A stretch of 64,000 bases of DNA. It comes from Serpula lacrymans var. lacrymans S7.9. Taxonomy: Eukaryota; Basidiomycota; Agaricomycetes; Boletales; Serpulaceae. The stretch's first letter is position 1. Every line of letters begins with the position of its first letter. Location of the stretch: NCBI RefSeq assembly GCF_000218685.1, contig NW_006763296.1, positions 734,715-798,714 on the forward strand, given 5' to 3'. This document shows positions 23,215 to 36,334 of the stretch, one piece after another. The position numbers were made by a program, and so were the translations under genes. The notes beneath the pieces were generated by a model. The model saw only the letters and a list, made by a program, of their open reading frames with translations, was not told the DNA's origin and made no database searches.

Positions 23215-24107
23215 GAGGACACCGGACAGATTGATGGACATGTGGGCATGTACGAACAATGCTTTGTGCTCTATGATTATTTGGACTACAGGCACGTCAA
23301 TGGATATAACTGTATTACGTATGGGAAAGCTGAACTACATTATGAGACTAGACGGGCTCGATAGGTCAGTTGTTCATCTTATGAACCGGCCTGAATTTAG
23401 GACTTGGAGCGAGAGATGATGGGTCCGAGGAACTTGAATTTGGCGGCATAAGGTCATGTTATGAGCTGGCGGTACTCCAGCGTCCATTGACCTTGATCGG
23501 CCAAGGCTTTGATGTATCGTATCTCTCCGACACTACATCAGCGGGCTACCCTTTGGTACCGAAATAAGTAAACGTGTCATCGTCCTTGTCGTTAAAAGTG
23601 GGCGCTGTGTCCCAAAGATGGGATGAAGACACTCAACGTGCGTGATTGCAATTGATTTTGCTGCTCTTGGCGAGTTCTGGTCGGCCGTGTTTTAGGTCAA
23701 CTACAACGTGTGGAGTCGTTTTCAAACGTAAATATCTGTTATCGAGGATGGGTCATCGAGGATGGGTCAGGATTGCGCTTGTCTGGATCAAAAGAAGAAA
23801 AAAAAGCTTCTCTTGGGAGAGTAAAATAACACGTTGGATGTTCGAAACTAGCGTTGTTTCCGTGGGGATGATGGTGGTCTTTGGAGGGCACGTTGCACTG
23901 AATTTGCTTACTTTTTGAATAAGCTGTGAGTTGGGACTAAAGATGTAGCTCGGGAACGCGACGGACTCGGATGCTGGCGCGGCGCGACTCGGTTCCGTAA
24001 CGCGACCCACCATTATAAAATGCAGGTCATAGTTAGGAGCTAATCGCCAGCTCACCACTTTCAAGTGCAAACCCGCCAACGAAAACGTCCCCATACAAAG
24101 GGAACAA
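23215..24107. other. Intergenic region with TATA box and a 14-bp tandem duplication
   Basis: 893 bp without a gene. ATCGAGGATGGGTC is repeated exactly in tandem at 23741-23754 and 23755-23768. TATAAAA at 24014-24020 lies about 90 bp before the glycosyltransferase ATG and is a likely core promoter element. Confidence 0.5.
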
Positions 24108-26346
24108 ATGGCACATATCAATCCTTGTTTTTCTTATTATTGTTCTGGACATGGTGGGTGCCTTCAGATGTGCGCAGTGTAATTGTTTCTGACTATTCAA
24201 TCCAAGGATATGGTCACGCTACCAGAGTTTCTGCATTCGCTTGCCATCTCCTTTCCCTCGAACCAACCCCCACTGTTTACATAGTCTCTTCTGCACCAAA
24301 ACACGTATTCTCAGACAGCATTAGTGCTGGTGCTCGATACCGCTACGCTGATATTGACCCTGTCATTGTACAACCTATTGCGTCAGTGACATCATTTCAT
24401 TTATTTTACTTGCTAACGTTCATCATACTACCAGTTACCGAGTGGATCGACAGAAGAGCTTTTCGGTATTGAAGGACTTCCTTCGAAGAAAGGATGTCAT
24501 TCTCGAACAGGAAAGAGCATGGCTTGCCGAAATATGCGCTGATTGCGTGCTCAGCGATGCAGCCTTCTTGGGATGGTATGTGCAGCAGTATGTCTTTATA
24601 TGTTATGTTTACCATTGACATTGTACCTGTCCTACGTAGCCTGGCAGCCAATGCTGCTGGCTTACCTTGCGCCCTCATAACCAATTTCACTTTCGACTCA
24701 GTGTACAGTTATCTGTCAACAGGTTTCAAGGACCAGCCGGCTGTTCTTCAAGCGATACAATCTCCTTCTGACAACTCATCATCTTTAGAAGATTTCGTTC
24801 CAGATATCCCCATTCCTGACTGCGAACTCGAGCCTCTCGTACAACAGATCTATGACGGTTATCGTTGTGCGGACCTTCTTATACTTTTACCTGGCTACAT
24901 CCCTATTCCTTCGTTCGCTCAAAACGTAGCTTTGCCATCTCCTTCATGGACGGATCAATCTACAAACACTTTACGTCAAGATATTATTGCACATCTCATC
25001 CAATCACCCTCGATATACACATTACATCCCCCTATACCCTTCTCTGACACGAACTCCTCTCTTCAAACCAAAGCGAAACCTCTTCCACGTTCTGTTATTC
25101 AGGCACCTTTACTTGTACGATGTCCATCGGAATCTTCTTCAGTGTATACTCCCGAAGGCCGCTCGAGACTCCTATCTTCCATTGGTGTCCCACCGCATCT
25201 GCACGATCCAGACAAGACCAAAATACTGATCGTTTCTTTTGGTGGTCAAGTATTCCGCAAACCATCAAGTCGGCCTAGTTCTGGCGACAAAACTCCGTCT
25301 AGAACATCACATACACGCTCTCCTGGGACTCCAGTGAATTGTACCTTCGCCGAAGCTCACTCTGGTGGCCCACGCGTGCCCCCAGTATCAAGGCTGCGTG
25401 AAGATGAGATTTGCCATCTTGTCGATGGTTCACCTCGCAACAAGAGAGCATCCCTCCCTAGCTTAATCATCCCCCCAGCTACAGAGGTTGAAGAGTCTCC
25501 CATCACCATGTCACCCAGGCTCGCTACCACTTCACATCTATTTATACCAGGCGCTCCTCCAGCATCCAAGCCTTCGCCAACAACACCTTCAAGTGTGTGC
25601 TCTATTCTTACCGAGTCCATGACGTCGATGTCAGTCTTTGACCATGGCTGGAATGAAGAGAAATCTTCAAATGTCACAAGTTACTCGTATTTCGACGCAA
25701 TCATCAGTGAACTTGATGGCCCTCGTCTTCTCCCTGATGAATCCTGGATCGCCGTCGTGTGTGGTGTATCGAAAGAACAGTGGAGCGTAGAGGGAGGGAA
25801 TGAAGAGGATGGCTTACCAGAAGGATTCTATGTCGCTCCGAAAGATGTTTACATGCCAGATCTCACAGCAGCGGCAGACGTCCTCCTAGGGAAGCTGGTA
25901 AGTTCAGGAATAGAAGTTCGTCTACCTGTTTAATACTCAGTTGCTCATCGCTTTGGGTATTTAGGGGTATGGAACGGTGTCAGAGTGCGTAGACTCTTAC
26001 ACGCCCTTTGTTTTCGGTGAGACATTTGTTCCCCACGTCAGCTCAACGTGAACTGAAGTTCTTTTTAACAGTATCTCGCCCCTTATTTGTTGAGGAGCAC
26101 GGATTACGGCTTCTTCTAGATCGCGATGGAGTAGGAATAGAGCTTTCTCGGGGTTCATACGAAGCGGGAGATTGGGGATCAGCCGTCGAGAAAGCTTGGT
26201 ACCTCGGACGACGTGCCAAGTCGATACGAAGGGGCAGAGCAGCGCTAGGGATAGGTCTAGAACAGAGGCGCGAGGAGGGACGAGAGTTGGCGAAGAAGGT
26301 TGTGGATTGGACCAAGTCATGGCATGGATCCTCGACAGACTCTTAA
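24108..26346 (+). CDS. GT-B fold glycosyltransferase-like protein
   Basis: Six exons (24108-24153, 24207-24381, 24435-24575, 24640-25897, 25965-26016, 26072-26346) give 648 residues. The N-terminus reads YYCSGHGYGHATRVSAFA across intron 1, the nucleotide-sugar-transferase start seen in UDP-glycosyltransferases and in the N-terminal half of L-arabinokinases. The N-lobe continues with CVLSDAAFLG and AANAAGLPCALITNFTFDSVY. The C-lobe has KILIVSFGGQVF (about 315-325) and ends with GYGTVSECVDSYTPFVFV. A low-complexity Ser/Pro-rich insert of about 150 residues (about 326-475) splits the C-lobe. The first ATG matching the motif was chosen; the longer upstream frame is intron. Donor and acceptor are unknown. 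No kinase domain follows. Confidence 0.82.
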
Positions 26347-26724
26347 AGACAATGCAAGCCAACATCTGGTGGCACAGTAAGGATTAATCACTTCTAACTT
26401 CTAATATATGACACTGCTATTGGACTTGTATCAGTAGACTTTGAACCATTAGTACTTGGACTACTTGTTTTATTTTACGCCGTTGTAGTGGACTTGCATA
26501 TGCGCCCATACAATATGATCCGCAAAACAACCCTGAGCAAACGTAAAGGTCCGAGTCAAAGGGGCTCAGCCCAATCTTAGCCTTGGCCGGCTTACGGTGT
26601 CCTCCGTCCTTTAGGCCCACACGTGGCTTACCGCCCGCTCACCTTATAACGCCGTCTCCAGCTGTGGCTCTTCCATTCGACTAGTCATCTGGAATAGATA
26701 GAACCAGTCTAGTATATCCATACA
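26347..26724. other. Short intergenic promoter region
   Basis: 378 bp between two plus-strand genes. TTATAACG near 26643 may be a weak TATA element for the transporter gene. Nothing else was recognised. Confidence 0.4.
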
Positions 26725-29560
26725 ATGTCAACACCATCCAGACCTGTGAACATCACAAGTCCTCGACTTCAAACTCATGACACTATTTCAGGCTCTCCCA
26801 CTCCCGTAGGAACACCAGATCTTCGGGCCTTACGCGCTCAGTACTCTGGCACACCTCCTCTGCCAAATATCCCAGCGAGATACACGCCAAATGGTCCGAA
26901 TCGTGAAGGCTCGCCTTCTGTGTCTGTGGTTCCTGTCTCAGTCTCCGCATCGCATCGACCATCCTTCGGAGGTGCGAGCGCGCGACGTCCAGGAGCAGTC
27001 GGTACCCCAGGGAGTGGCAGTGATGCAAATCCTTTAGATTTGGACGACCTCCCAGACGAGGAGAAGGCTAGGTTTCTGAGGAGACATCTCGTCTACAGAA
27101 CTGACAGACACAACAGAAGTGATGCAAATTCTGTTGCTGGATCCGATCAGGATGCGCATGCTTCGGAACAGGCGCCGTCCCAGCGGTCTACAACGCCAGT
27201 GGGGCAATCTGGAATGCGGAGTGTAGATGTAGAGGCTTTCCCAATCCCATACGATGCTCCTGGTGCGGATGTTACGTGAGTCGGGTTATTCACGTTCTCT
27301 TGGCTTTCTTGTCCTGACTATGCTTTCAGGCATGACATCTACAAATGGCATACAGACCAACGGCGGCAGTCAGCACGGCCTCGAGCCTCTTCTTTTGCTG
27401 GGTCAGAGGCGCCACACAATCCCGCCTTTGACCATATTCACGAGCCAGGCGGATTTCGACGTAATTATGTCTTGCTTCGTGCCAACGAAAATGGTGAAGA
27501 GGAGCCTCGCGTACTGAATAATTTCATCGACTTTTTGATGATCTTTGGTCACTTCGTAAATCTTCTTGTCAACTCGTATGGGTCCTTTGTACTGAAATCA
27601 TGGGCTTAGGCTGGAGAAGATCTTGAGGAAGATGAAGAAGAGGACAGACTTGCAGACGAAGAAGCTGACGCTCATGCAGGACCTTCTGGAGCTTCCGCAC
27701 TAGCGCAGTCAATTGGAGCTGACGAAAATCAGCCGTTGCTGAGCTCCAAGCCCAGATCACGCTCGCGACGCAGAGCAGCGTCGGTGGGACCTCATGGCGA
27801 CGCTACCATGACTCAAGCTATATTGATGGTATATTTTCACCTCTCATTGGTCTCCACTAAATTGTTAACTTCGTTCCTTTCTCAGCTTCTGAAGTCATTC
27901 ATTGGCACTGGCGTGTTGTTTTTGGGCAAAGCGTAAGGCATATTATCTGCACTTTATCTTGCCTTACGCTGGACTTTTCACTATATAGGTTCGCAAATGG
28001 TGGTCTCATCTTCTCTCTCGTAACAATAGCAGCTATTGCACTAATCTCGCTTTACTCGTTTTTGTTACTTGTGAGAGCGAAGTTCGTCGTTTCCGGCAGT
28101 TTTGGAGGTTGGTTTGGCGGCACATCTTTGAAAGGATCACTTTCTCACATCCTTCAACAGATATTGGTGGCGCTTTGTATGGTCCCTGGCTACGATACGC
28201 CATTCTGAGTTCTATAACTATTTCCCAAATTGGCTTTGTCACTGCATACACTATCTTCGTGGCTGAGAATCTTCAGGTAATTATCCACTCCATGCGTGTT
28301 ACTGGGCCATATGAATATGAGATTTCTAGGCATTCCTATTAGCCGCCAGCAAATGCGTGACTCAAATGTCTGTTCCGGCCCTTATTCTCGTACAGCTCGT
28401 CATATTCCTTCCGCTTGCCATGATTCGGAATTTGGCGAAGCTAAGTACAGCAGCTCTTGTTGCAGATGTGTTCATTCTAGCCGGTATTCTCTACATATTT
28501 GGGAGTGAGTTATCGATCATTAGCAAGGACGGAATTGCCGAAATAAAGATGTTCAACTCGAAGGATTTCCCACTCTTCATTGGGTAAGTGTCGATGTGGT
28601 TATGCCTGTAGATGAGTTCTGATAATGTCTCTAGAACTGCTGTGTTCTCATTCGAAGGAATTGGCCTGGTGAGTGAGATATGGATATGGTTGAGTAGTTT
28701 ACATATCTGAATTCTTGGTAATAGGTCATTCCTATTACCGATGCAATGCGCGAACCTCGCAAGTTCCCCAAAGCACTGACGGGTGTCATGTTATCGCTTT
28801 TAGGTGATTAGCGCTGAAGTTTTTGGACGAGATGGTTTACTCACTTTTATCTCGTTTTTAGTGCTTTTTGGAGGGGCTGGTGCTCTGTCTTATCTAACGT
28901 TCGGTTCGAATGTTCAAGCCGTGGTTCTCGTCAATCTCGATCAGGAGAACAGGTTCACTCAAGCTGTGAGCATCTGATACTAGTGGAGACGATCCTTCTG
29001 CTTTCTGACTCATCCGACTTTCAGGTTCAATTCCTCTACTCCCTTGCCATATTGCTTTCGATACCCCTACAGTTCTTCCCTGCTGTCAGAATCCTTGAAA
29101 ATGGCATCTTTACCCGTAGTGGGAAAGCCGATCCGTATGTCAAGTGGATGAAGAACCTATTTAGATGCGGTCTTGTCATGGTTTGTACTGTTATCAGCTG
29201 GGCGGGAGCTGCGGATTTGGATAAGTTCGTCGCTCTGATTGGAAGTTTTGCTTGGTACGTTTATTTTCGCTTCGTATTGTGTACATGCCTTAATAGTGGT
29301 GACTAGCGTTCCATTGTGCTTTGTATATCCTGCTATGTTGCACTACCGTGCGTGTGCACGAACGCGCAGGGAGAAGATTGCAGACATAGTGTTGGGCGTA
29401 TTCGGTGTGATTGCAGCAGTATACACAACTTACCAGACGCTGAAGGTATGTAAAGATGACGTCTCGCTTGCGATCGATTCTGATGCGATGCCCTTTCTGT
29501 CAGTTGATGGCTGAACCTGCGCCTGGGACCAAGCCCGGCAAGTGTGAAGTAGTGCCTTGA
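26725..29560 (+). CDS. AVT3: Vacuolar amino-acid transporter, AVT3/AVT4 type
   Basis: Thirteen exons give 724 residues. A disordered Pro/Ser-rich N-terminal region of about 250 residues contains RRNYVLLRANENGEEEPRVLNN-type text and an acidic stretch. The AAAP transporter core (about 285-715) begins MTQAILMLLKSFIGTGVLFLGKAF, the signature of this family, and continues through about 11 helices, including TAVFSFEGIGLVIPITDAM. The protein ends LMAEPAPGTKPGKCEVVP after a last intron at 29446-29503. Reading through that intron would give another, less family-like tail. AVT3/4 proteins export neutral amino acids from the vacuole; substrate specificity is not readable here. Confidence 0.92.
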
Positions 29561-30263
29561 AGGTCTGGGAAATATGAGAGTGTTCACGTTTCTGAAGTAG
29601 ATATGTGGTTTGACAACATGGAGACACTTGTCGCATACTAATACTTTACCTCTGCACACACTTTAATATAAAACATAGCATGTTCGAAGTATGTTCGTTT
29701 ACTTTAGGATCGCAATCAGAAGTTCATACGTGTTACATAAAGTTGGTGCAGAGAAGCTTGTGTTGGAAACCGCTGAGCTGTAACTTGGGCGGACTACTCC
29801 GAGTCGAGGTCGGTTATCGAGCAACGCCAACGTCGAGAACGCTTTATTACTCGACGTCAAACCATCGTCAAACACTTCATCAAACGCGGATTTAGCAGCG
29901 CATCTTTCAGTCTCGGTTCTACGGTTATTCACATCGACAGTAGCCCATTGTATGTGTGAGTCTTTGTCGTTGCCTCGTGTTCTACTGCCGCAATTAAGGT
30001 GATATCCGTGTTGGTTGACACCAATTATACAACGATAATGCGGCGACTACGGCATCGATACCCTCTGTGGCAAGTCACGATGGGCATGCAGTAAAACAGT
30101 TGCCTAAGGCGTGCCCAATGCAGGGTTGCAATTGTGTATCCTCACCCAAGCCACGAGAATGGTCCTTCATATGCCTTGTACTTCCTTTGACGAGTCTTCG
30201 GTTCCCCCAGTCTCTCTTTCTTCCCCCTCTCGTGTCTCTGAGAGTCCCATTCGTTCTTAAGTT
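29561..30263. other. Intergenic region
   Basis: 703 bp between two plus-strand genes, including a CT-rich run just before 30264. No coding or RNA signal was seen. Confidence 0.5.
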
Positions 30264-32781
30264 ATGACCGGTGTACAAAGTGCAACCATCGAGCTAGTAC
30301 CTGCTGTCACATCTCAGCCTCGCATCAGACGTAAACCCCCGCCAAATCTCGAATCAGACGCGCGTTATCCTGAGCCCGATCCCCATGATCCATTCGCTCC
30401 TCTATCGGTGCTTCGCAGTCGCACATCGAGCACACTAGCTTTCCTGTCTACTTCTGACCTGCCGTCGCTTCCATACACGGGGGGCGGGCCATATCCTCCC
30501 AACCCTTTCACCGAACAGCACGCAGGTAGTGCGCCGGCTTCTTCTGAGAAGAAGTACGAGTTCGCAGCGGGATGTAAAGATTTCCCGAAGACACCGAATG
30601 CGGAGCATGCACCCCGGCGGCCATGTTCACAATTGCATCCTTTGCAGGCTCAGAACCCAATTCACCAGAGAAGGCGATCGCAATCGGCCGTTTCGCGAAG
30701 AGAAGCTGATTTCTCGGCTCCTTCGCCAAAGCCCTCGCCCTACGGACACCAGAACTTGCAAGCTTATGTGCTAGCCAGTTCAAACTGTCAATTCGCTGGG
30801 CGCTCGCCCGGAGGCTATTTACAACCCGATACAAGTAATGCCATCCGAAACAACAACATCCAGTTTGTGAGGCAGTCCTCTCTCCCTGGACAGGCTTTCA
30901 ACGTATCGGTATATCCTGGTTCATCACATTCACACCTTCCTGATCTTCTACAAGACCCTTCCAAGCCTCGCACCAAAGCACTCAAATTTTCTCGCCTTCT
31001 TCCATCAAGGAGCCGTTTGAACCTTGCCCAGAGCTCTACAGAGAATATCAATACTAGGCTGAGGAAGCCTTCTCAACTGTCCTTTCCGTCTACACCCCTG
31101 TGCACACCTTCAGACTTACCACCAGCTGGTCGAGTCTCCAGAACGAGGGATTTTCCTGTGGAGAACACCTTCCGACCTCGACGAAAGTCATCTGCCATAT
31201 TTTCAGCAATTTACCCTTCCCTAGACACATGCATGTCTCCAGGCATGTTTATTGAACCTCTCAGTGACGTTGAGCTCGGATACGTCAGCGAGCCGGAATC
31301 CTCTTGTTCTCATTCAACCTCGACACCTCACATCTCAGCCCCAACAGCTTTGATGCCACGAAAAGCTTTCACTTACCCCCAACCACGAGCGAACGTACCG
31401 TCAGCACGATCACCTGGTAGTGATCTCGCACGCCCTAACAAAACACAAACACAGCCGGCAGCTTTTGATGAAAATGCTATGCCTAGCGCAAAGCAACTTG
31501 CTGATGCTGCGTCTTGTTTCGTCATCGCTGAGAATGGCTTGCGCGTGCCTTTCGGTGATATATACAAGGACCAAAAGACAGTAGTGATATTTATCAGGCA
31601 TTTCTGGTAATTTACCATTATCATTTCCTTTGACGAACTAGTGATTGATTTTGATGCATGTCAAAGGTGCCATCTTTGTCAGGACTATATGACCTCTATT
31701 TCAGAGAACGTGGACCCGAAGGCGCTCAGACAGGCAGGTGTACAGCTTGTCATCGTCAGCAATGGTTCATACAACATGATCAAATCTTACCGTCGTACGT
31801 TTCTCACACACCTACTCGGGAAGTCTTACTCATGATGTTGATGAGCAGGGATTTTCCACTGCCCATTCGCCGTCTATACTGACCCATCGCTGCGCGTTTA
31901 TAAAGCCCTTGGAATGACATTACGGGCACTGGGATCCGGGTCTGGGCCACGGCGAGGCGGGTATGTGCGGCACGGACACGTACGTGGATTGACTATGGTG
32001 ATGATGAATGCACTACGAGTTGGGATGCCTGTTTGGGAGAAGGGAGGTGACATAGGACAACTAGGAGGGGAGTTTGTGTTGGGACCTGGGTATGCATTTC
32101 GTATGTTGACTGTTGAGCTGAATCGCTGACCCTTGTACATTGCCAACCAGGATGACATGTACGTTTGCTCATCGCATGCCTACGACGAAGGGGCATACGT
32201 CAATAGTGGATGTCCTTGCTGCTGCAAATATTGATGTGTTAGCGCGTTGCGAGGAATGGGTCGGGACCACTGGGCGGTCTCTGCAACTGATGTCCGAAGA
32301 TGACGAAGAAGCGTGGATGGAGGAGAGGCGCAAAAGTTTAGCAAGGCTTAGAGAGAAGAAGCGGGCACGAAGGGGAGCTAGCTTTTGTGGAATTGAAAGC
32401 CTGGAGCAGAGCATCCTATCCGAAATTATAGAACACAACGAAAAACAGGCATTTGATTCGGAGGAAACTTTTGTCGGTGGCTCAGGAGCAAAAGATGTTA
32501 TCACAGAAGAAGACGAGGAGGAGGAGCGAGAACTGGAGTCAAGAAGGGAGAATGTCGATGGAGACGTTACAGCGGAAGAAAGCAGCTTCAGTGAGGGGGA
32601 CACTTCGTCGTCGGAGACACGACGAGTCCATGACGCCAACGATACCAACGACACCAATTCTAGCTCATCAGGCGGTACGAAAACTGACGAACATGATCTC
32701 AATCGTTTACTGGAAAAGATGGTTGATTCTTTCACTCCAAATTTAGAACTAAACCAAAGCCTTGAAGTTTGTGTAGCATAA
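30264..32781 (+). CDS. Peroxiredoxin-like (AhpC-TSA_2/PRXL2-type) protein with long disordered extension
   Basis: Four exons (30264-31606, 31667-31791, 31849-32089, 32151-32781) give 779 residues. The first 410 or so are low-complexity, rich in Pro, Ser and Arg. The thioredoxin-fold domain follows: FVIAENGLRVPFGDIYKDQK, then FIRHFWCHLCQDY with a CxxC motif (Cys449, Cys452) rebuilt across intron 1, then VQLVIVSNGS, FAVYTDPSLRVYKALGM, a GGEFVLGPG loop and a His-containing FAHRMPTTKGHT segment. The domain matches the Prx-like2/AAED1 group, thought to be redox active. A highly charged acidic C-terminal tail follows. Activity is not established for such fusions. Confidence 0.87.
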
Positions 32782-33068
32782 CCGACAGGTGTGCTGCATG
32801 TTTAGGCTGTGATGCGACGTGGTCTTTTTTTACCTTAACATTAATGGGATAAAATGTGTATTTTTAGCGCAATGAAGTGTACGACTGCTGCAATGTCATT
32901 TTTGTCATGCTTTATTAGATGCGAATCTAGTCCAGCAATGTAGGGATACAAGTGTGTGCGTCGCCAGCCCAAGATGGATAGAGGTTGCTCTCTGATAATG
33001 AAGGTTGAATTTGGTGGATGGAGACGGAGGTATCAGCTTGAGAATTAGGATATAAGGGTGGTCTGTGG

Positions 33069-34052
33069 TTATGCCCAGTTGTCGATAAGGGAATCGCGCA
33101 TCTCTCCAATGACTGCTGTGGATTCTTGTCCTTGCAGCTCTGATAATCATAAGCGTTAGAGGAGGCGATTCAATTAATAAACAGTGGACTCACTGAAGGT
33201 AGCTTCGATGACACTTATTTCCGTTGCTGTTGTTTCCAGGCCTGTAAATGCACACCAGTCATTTACCACTAGACCCGCGCCAATAACATCTGAACCACGA
33301 TTCACAGTTCCAGCCTATTTGTGGTAGTCATATCAGAAAGGGAACAGAAGATTCAACGATGAACTTGAAAACCTACAACTAGTGGAATTTGCAACAAGCT
33401 ACTCAGCTCATCCTGGTCCTGAATACTTGTTTTAGGATGGACTAGTCCTCCTTGATTCGTGATCGCGCTATAACTGCCCACGAGGACATTATCAGCGACC
33501 GTCTGGCGGAAAACTTCTACTTTTAGTACATCTGCGATGATCTCTTCGGTCTCGCGGTCGACATCGGGGTGGACGAGGGCGACGTAGTCGTTGCAGGCAA
33601 TGACATTTCCGAGGGCTGAAAGACGTTCTTCGACACGTTGGATCGCGACGGCATCGGGCAAAGCATTGCGCAGATGCTGTAGCTCTTGATCGGTGGTTGT
33701 AGATGGTACGAGGAGACCGTGTCGGTTGCCTGCGCCGAGTAAGAAGTCATAATCAGACCATGTCAACTCCGATGCATCAAGGATCCCTGCACCCACCAGC
33801 CGTCAATCGTCCTATTATACGGGTTCCGCCGATGGATGTATGGATGATGGGGATAACATCACCCAGCTCGCTTTCAAAAGCGGAGTAAAAGTTGGTGCTG
33901 CCCTGTATGGCAGCTAGGCAGTATGTGTTGGTGAGTTTTGCGAATACACCGATATCGCTGCTGTTTTCGAATTGTATACCTGATGTAATGGGTTAGTTTT
34001 TTTCTTTGAAAAAAGTTGAGCTGATAAGAAACGTGAACGTACGTGTAGCCAT
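33069..34052 (-). CDS. TIF6: Translation initiation factor eIF6 (Tif6)
   Basis: Tif6 binds nascent 60S subunits, blocks premature joining to 40S and is needed for 60S biogenesis in the nucleolus. Five exons (34052-34043, 33979-33797, 33729-33377, 33314-33194, 33139-33069) give exactly 245 residues, the family's standard length. Motifs in order are [68 protein letters not shown] and [20 protein letters not shown]. Exon 1 is only 10 coding nt. The gene is divergent from NDUFAF7 and convergent with the peroxiredoxin-like gene. Confidence 0.97.
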
Positions 34053-34409
34053 GACTATTGGGGATGATCTTTTTACGCTTGGGTTTGCTTTGATGTAACT
34101 TGAGATGAGAAGATAAAGTAATGTACAGTACAGTACAGATGCTAAGACGGTTGCAGAAAATGTTTCTGCGAATGAAGGGTGCGATAACAAGTTCTGAGCC
34201 TGCCGCGGACTGAAGATATACAAAAAAAATAACCGCCAGTTCCAGTCAGGTTTGGTCATCTATCCGGTCCCGCTTTCGTAGCCGTGACCTTGCTTTCTTC
34301 TTCTCATTCCGAGTCTCGACGTACGGGCTCGCGTGGTGAGTCGTAACAACACAGCATAATATTTCGTTGAACAGAACAAGCCAAAGGCAATAAAAGGTTA
34401 CCCCGCAAC
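34053..34409. promoter_or_regulatory. Shared promoter region of TIF6 and NDUFAF7
   Basis: 357 bp separate the two divergent start codons, so both promoters lie here. The repeated GTACAGTACAGTACAGAT run at 34124-34141 is the only conspicuous sequence. Confidence 0.5.
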
Positions 34410-36174
34410 ATGTATGCTCTTCAAGTTGGAACTGCTGTATCTCGGCGAGGATGGCTCAAAGGATGGCCTTCGTGTTCCCGGCTTACCAGCTGCAGAGACT
34501 CCCTGGCGGGCTTGGGAGGAAACAACCACGTTAATTCTAGGCGCCGGTACTCCGAAGTTGGCTTGGGTTCTCTGACAGAAGTAGAAAAAATTATGACAGA
34601 CAGCGTGAAGGTCGGTTTCCGTCACTTGTGAATTCCTTCAACTTGTTCACCAAGTGGTAACAAGGCTACAGGCCCAATATCCTTCTCAACATACATGCAA
34701 CTATGTCTATCCCATCCCACACATGGGTATTATATGCGCAATGAGAATGCGGTTTTTGGTGCAAGAGGTGACTTCATCACCAGCCCAGAGATCAGTCAGG
34801 TTTTTGGCGAGGTACGTATCCTCTCTAATTAGATGAGTTATTAGAGGTAACGAACATTCCAGTGCAATTAAAATCAGTTAACAGCAATTTGGTTGCTGGA
34901 ACGGTGGATGAGTGATGCTCGAGCGAAGGAGCAAAACTTCCGACTTGTGGAACTAGGTCCTGGAAGAGGAACTTTGATGGATGATATTCTGAGGGTACGT
35001 GTCCGCAGCTCTTCTCCTTTGGCATAACTCACTCACCAGCATAACCAGGTTGTCAGCCAATTTCCTAATCTGCGGCAGAAGCTAAAAAGCGTGCATCTCG
35101 TCGAGACTAGTCAGTCTATGCGCACTCTACAAGAGCAGAAGCTCCGCCGCGTTTGTCAGAGCAACGGATGGGAAATTTTCTGGCATGACTCTGCCGTTGA
35201 CATCCCTCAGGGCACAGGAGAGTACACCATGCTCGTAGCACATGAGTTTTTCGATGCGCTTCCCGTGCACGTTCTCGAGGTAAATAGTGCACGATTTTCA
35301 CTTTTGATGTTGAAATACTGATATTGTCTAGAAAACGCAACAAGGGTGGCATGAAGTTCTCATTGACATCGCGCAAAGCCCTGTTGACAGGTTCTCAGTG
35401 AAAACGAACCCTTCTCCTCTTCTCATCAACCAGCCTTCTATGACCTCACTTTCTGCTCGCTGGAAACGCGTACTCTCTCCTACTCCAACAGCCATATCTA
35501 CACTTCTTGGCTTTGCCTCTCCGAGGTTCAACGCACTTCCTATTGGTGCCAGAATAGAGGTATCTGCCGTCACGATGAAAACTGCGCGTCAAATCGGTGA
35601 AATGATCCAGGAGGGTGGGTCTGCGCTGATCATAGACTATGGCAAGGATAATGTCTTTGGAGATTCGCTTCGAGTGAGTGATATCCGCGTTCTCCTCGTT
35701 TGCGTTACAATGTGAATATCCACCCTTAGGCTTTCAAAAATCATAAAATCGTCGACATATTTCATCGGCCGGGAGAGTGCGACATCACCGCTAATGTTGA
35801 CTTTGCTTTCCTGAAAGATACCATGAGTGACATTGGTATGTTTATGTTGGGTGCTTTCCTCGGTAGTGTGCAGGATATTGATGGATTGTTATACAGTCAC
35901 TACACATGGTCCTATCCCACAATCTACGTTCCTCGCACGACTCGGTATGCAACTTCGAATTGATGCACTGGTGCGAGCAGCGAAAAGCCCCGAACGGCGA
36001 GAAACCATCGAACAAGCGGCAAAGAGGCTAATCGATCCTCTAGGAATGGGGAGTCAATACCAATTTTTAGGCATCACAAACAAGATGGAGGGAGAGAAAA
36101 GTAACGAAGGAGTGTGGCCATTTATAGACGTCAACGAGGAGTCACAAAATAACACAACTACAACTACTACATGA
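34410..36174 (+). CDS. NDUFAF7: Mitochondrial arginine methyltransferase NDUFAF7-like, complex I assembly
   Basis: NDUFAF7/MidA proteins methylate an arginine on the 49-kDa subunit (NDUFS2) during respiratory complex I assembly. Seven exons (34410-34610, 34665-34811, 34878-34994, 35049-35279, 35332-35673, 35730-35835, 35897-36174) give 473 residues. A basic N-terminus fits a mitochondrial presequence. The domain shows ISFSTYMQLCLSHPTHGYY, GDFITSPEISQVFGE, the SAM-binding LVELGPGRGTLMDDILR, HLVETS, VAHEFFDALPVH and ALIIDYG. Exon 3 must start at 34878 (LTAIWLLERWM) to keep the frame; the AG at 34883-34884 would put it out of frame. A poly-Thr C-terminus reflects an ACT repeat before the stop. 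Confidence 0.93.
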
Positions 36175-36334
36175 CTATAGTAGAGCCCCGTACATAAATC
36201 GTACACCATCCTTAAATAATATTTCCATTGACATATTGTGTTCACGGCTTGGATAATAGAGTACATTTTAGATAACGAAGATCATACTGCTTTCTTCCAT
36301 TCGGATAAGTTACCTGATTTACAGCTGATAGCAC

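Noticed and set aside
32169..32735. Ser-rich minus-strand frame of 188 codons
   Set aside because: It is the antisense shadow of the acidic tail of the peroxiredoxin-like gene.
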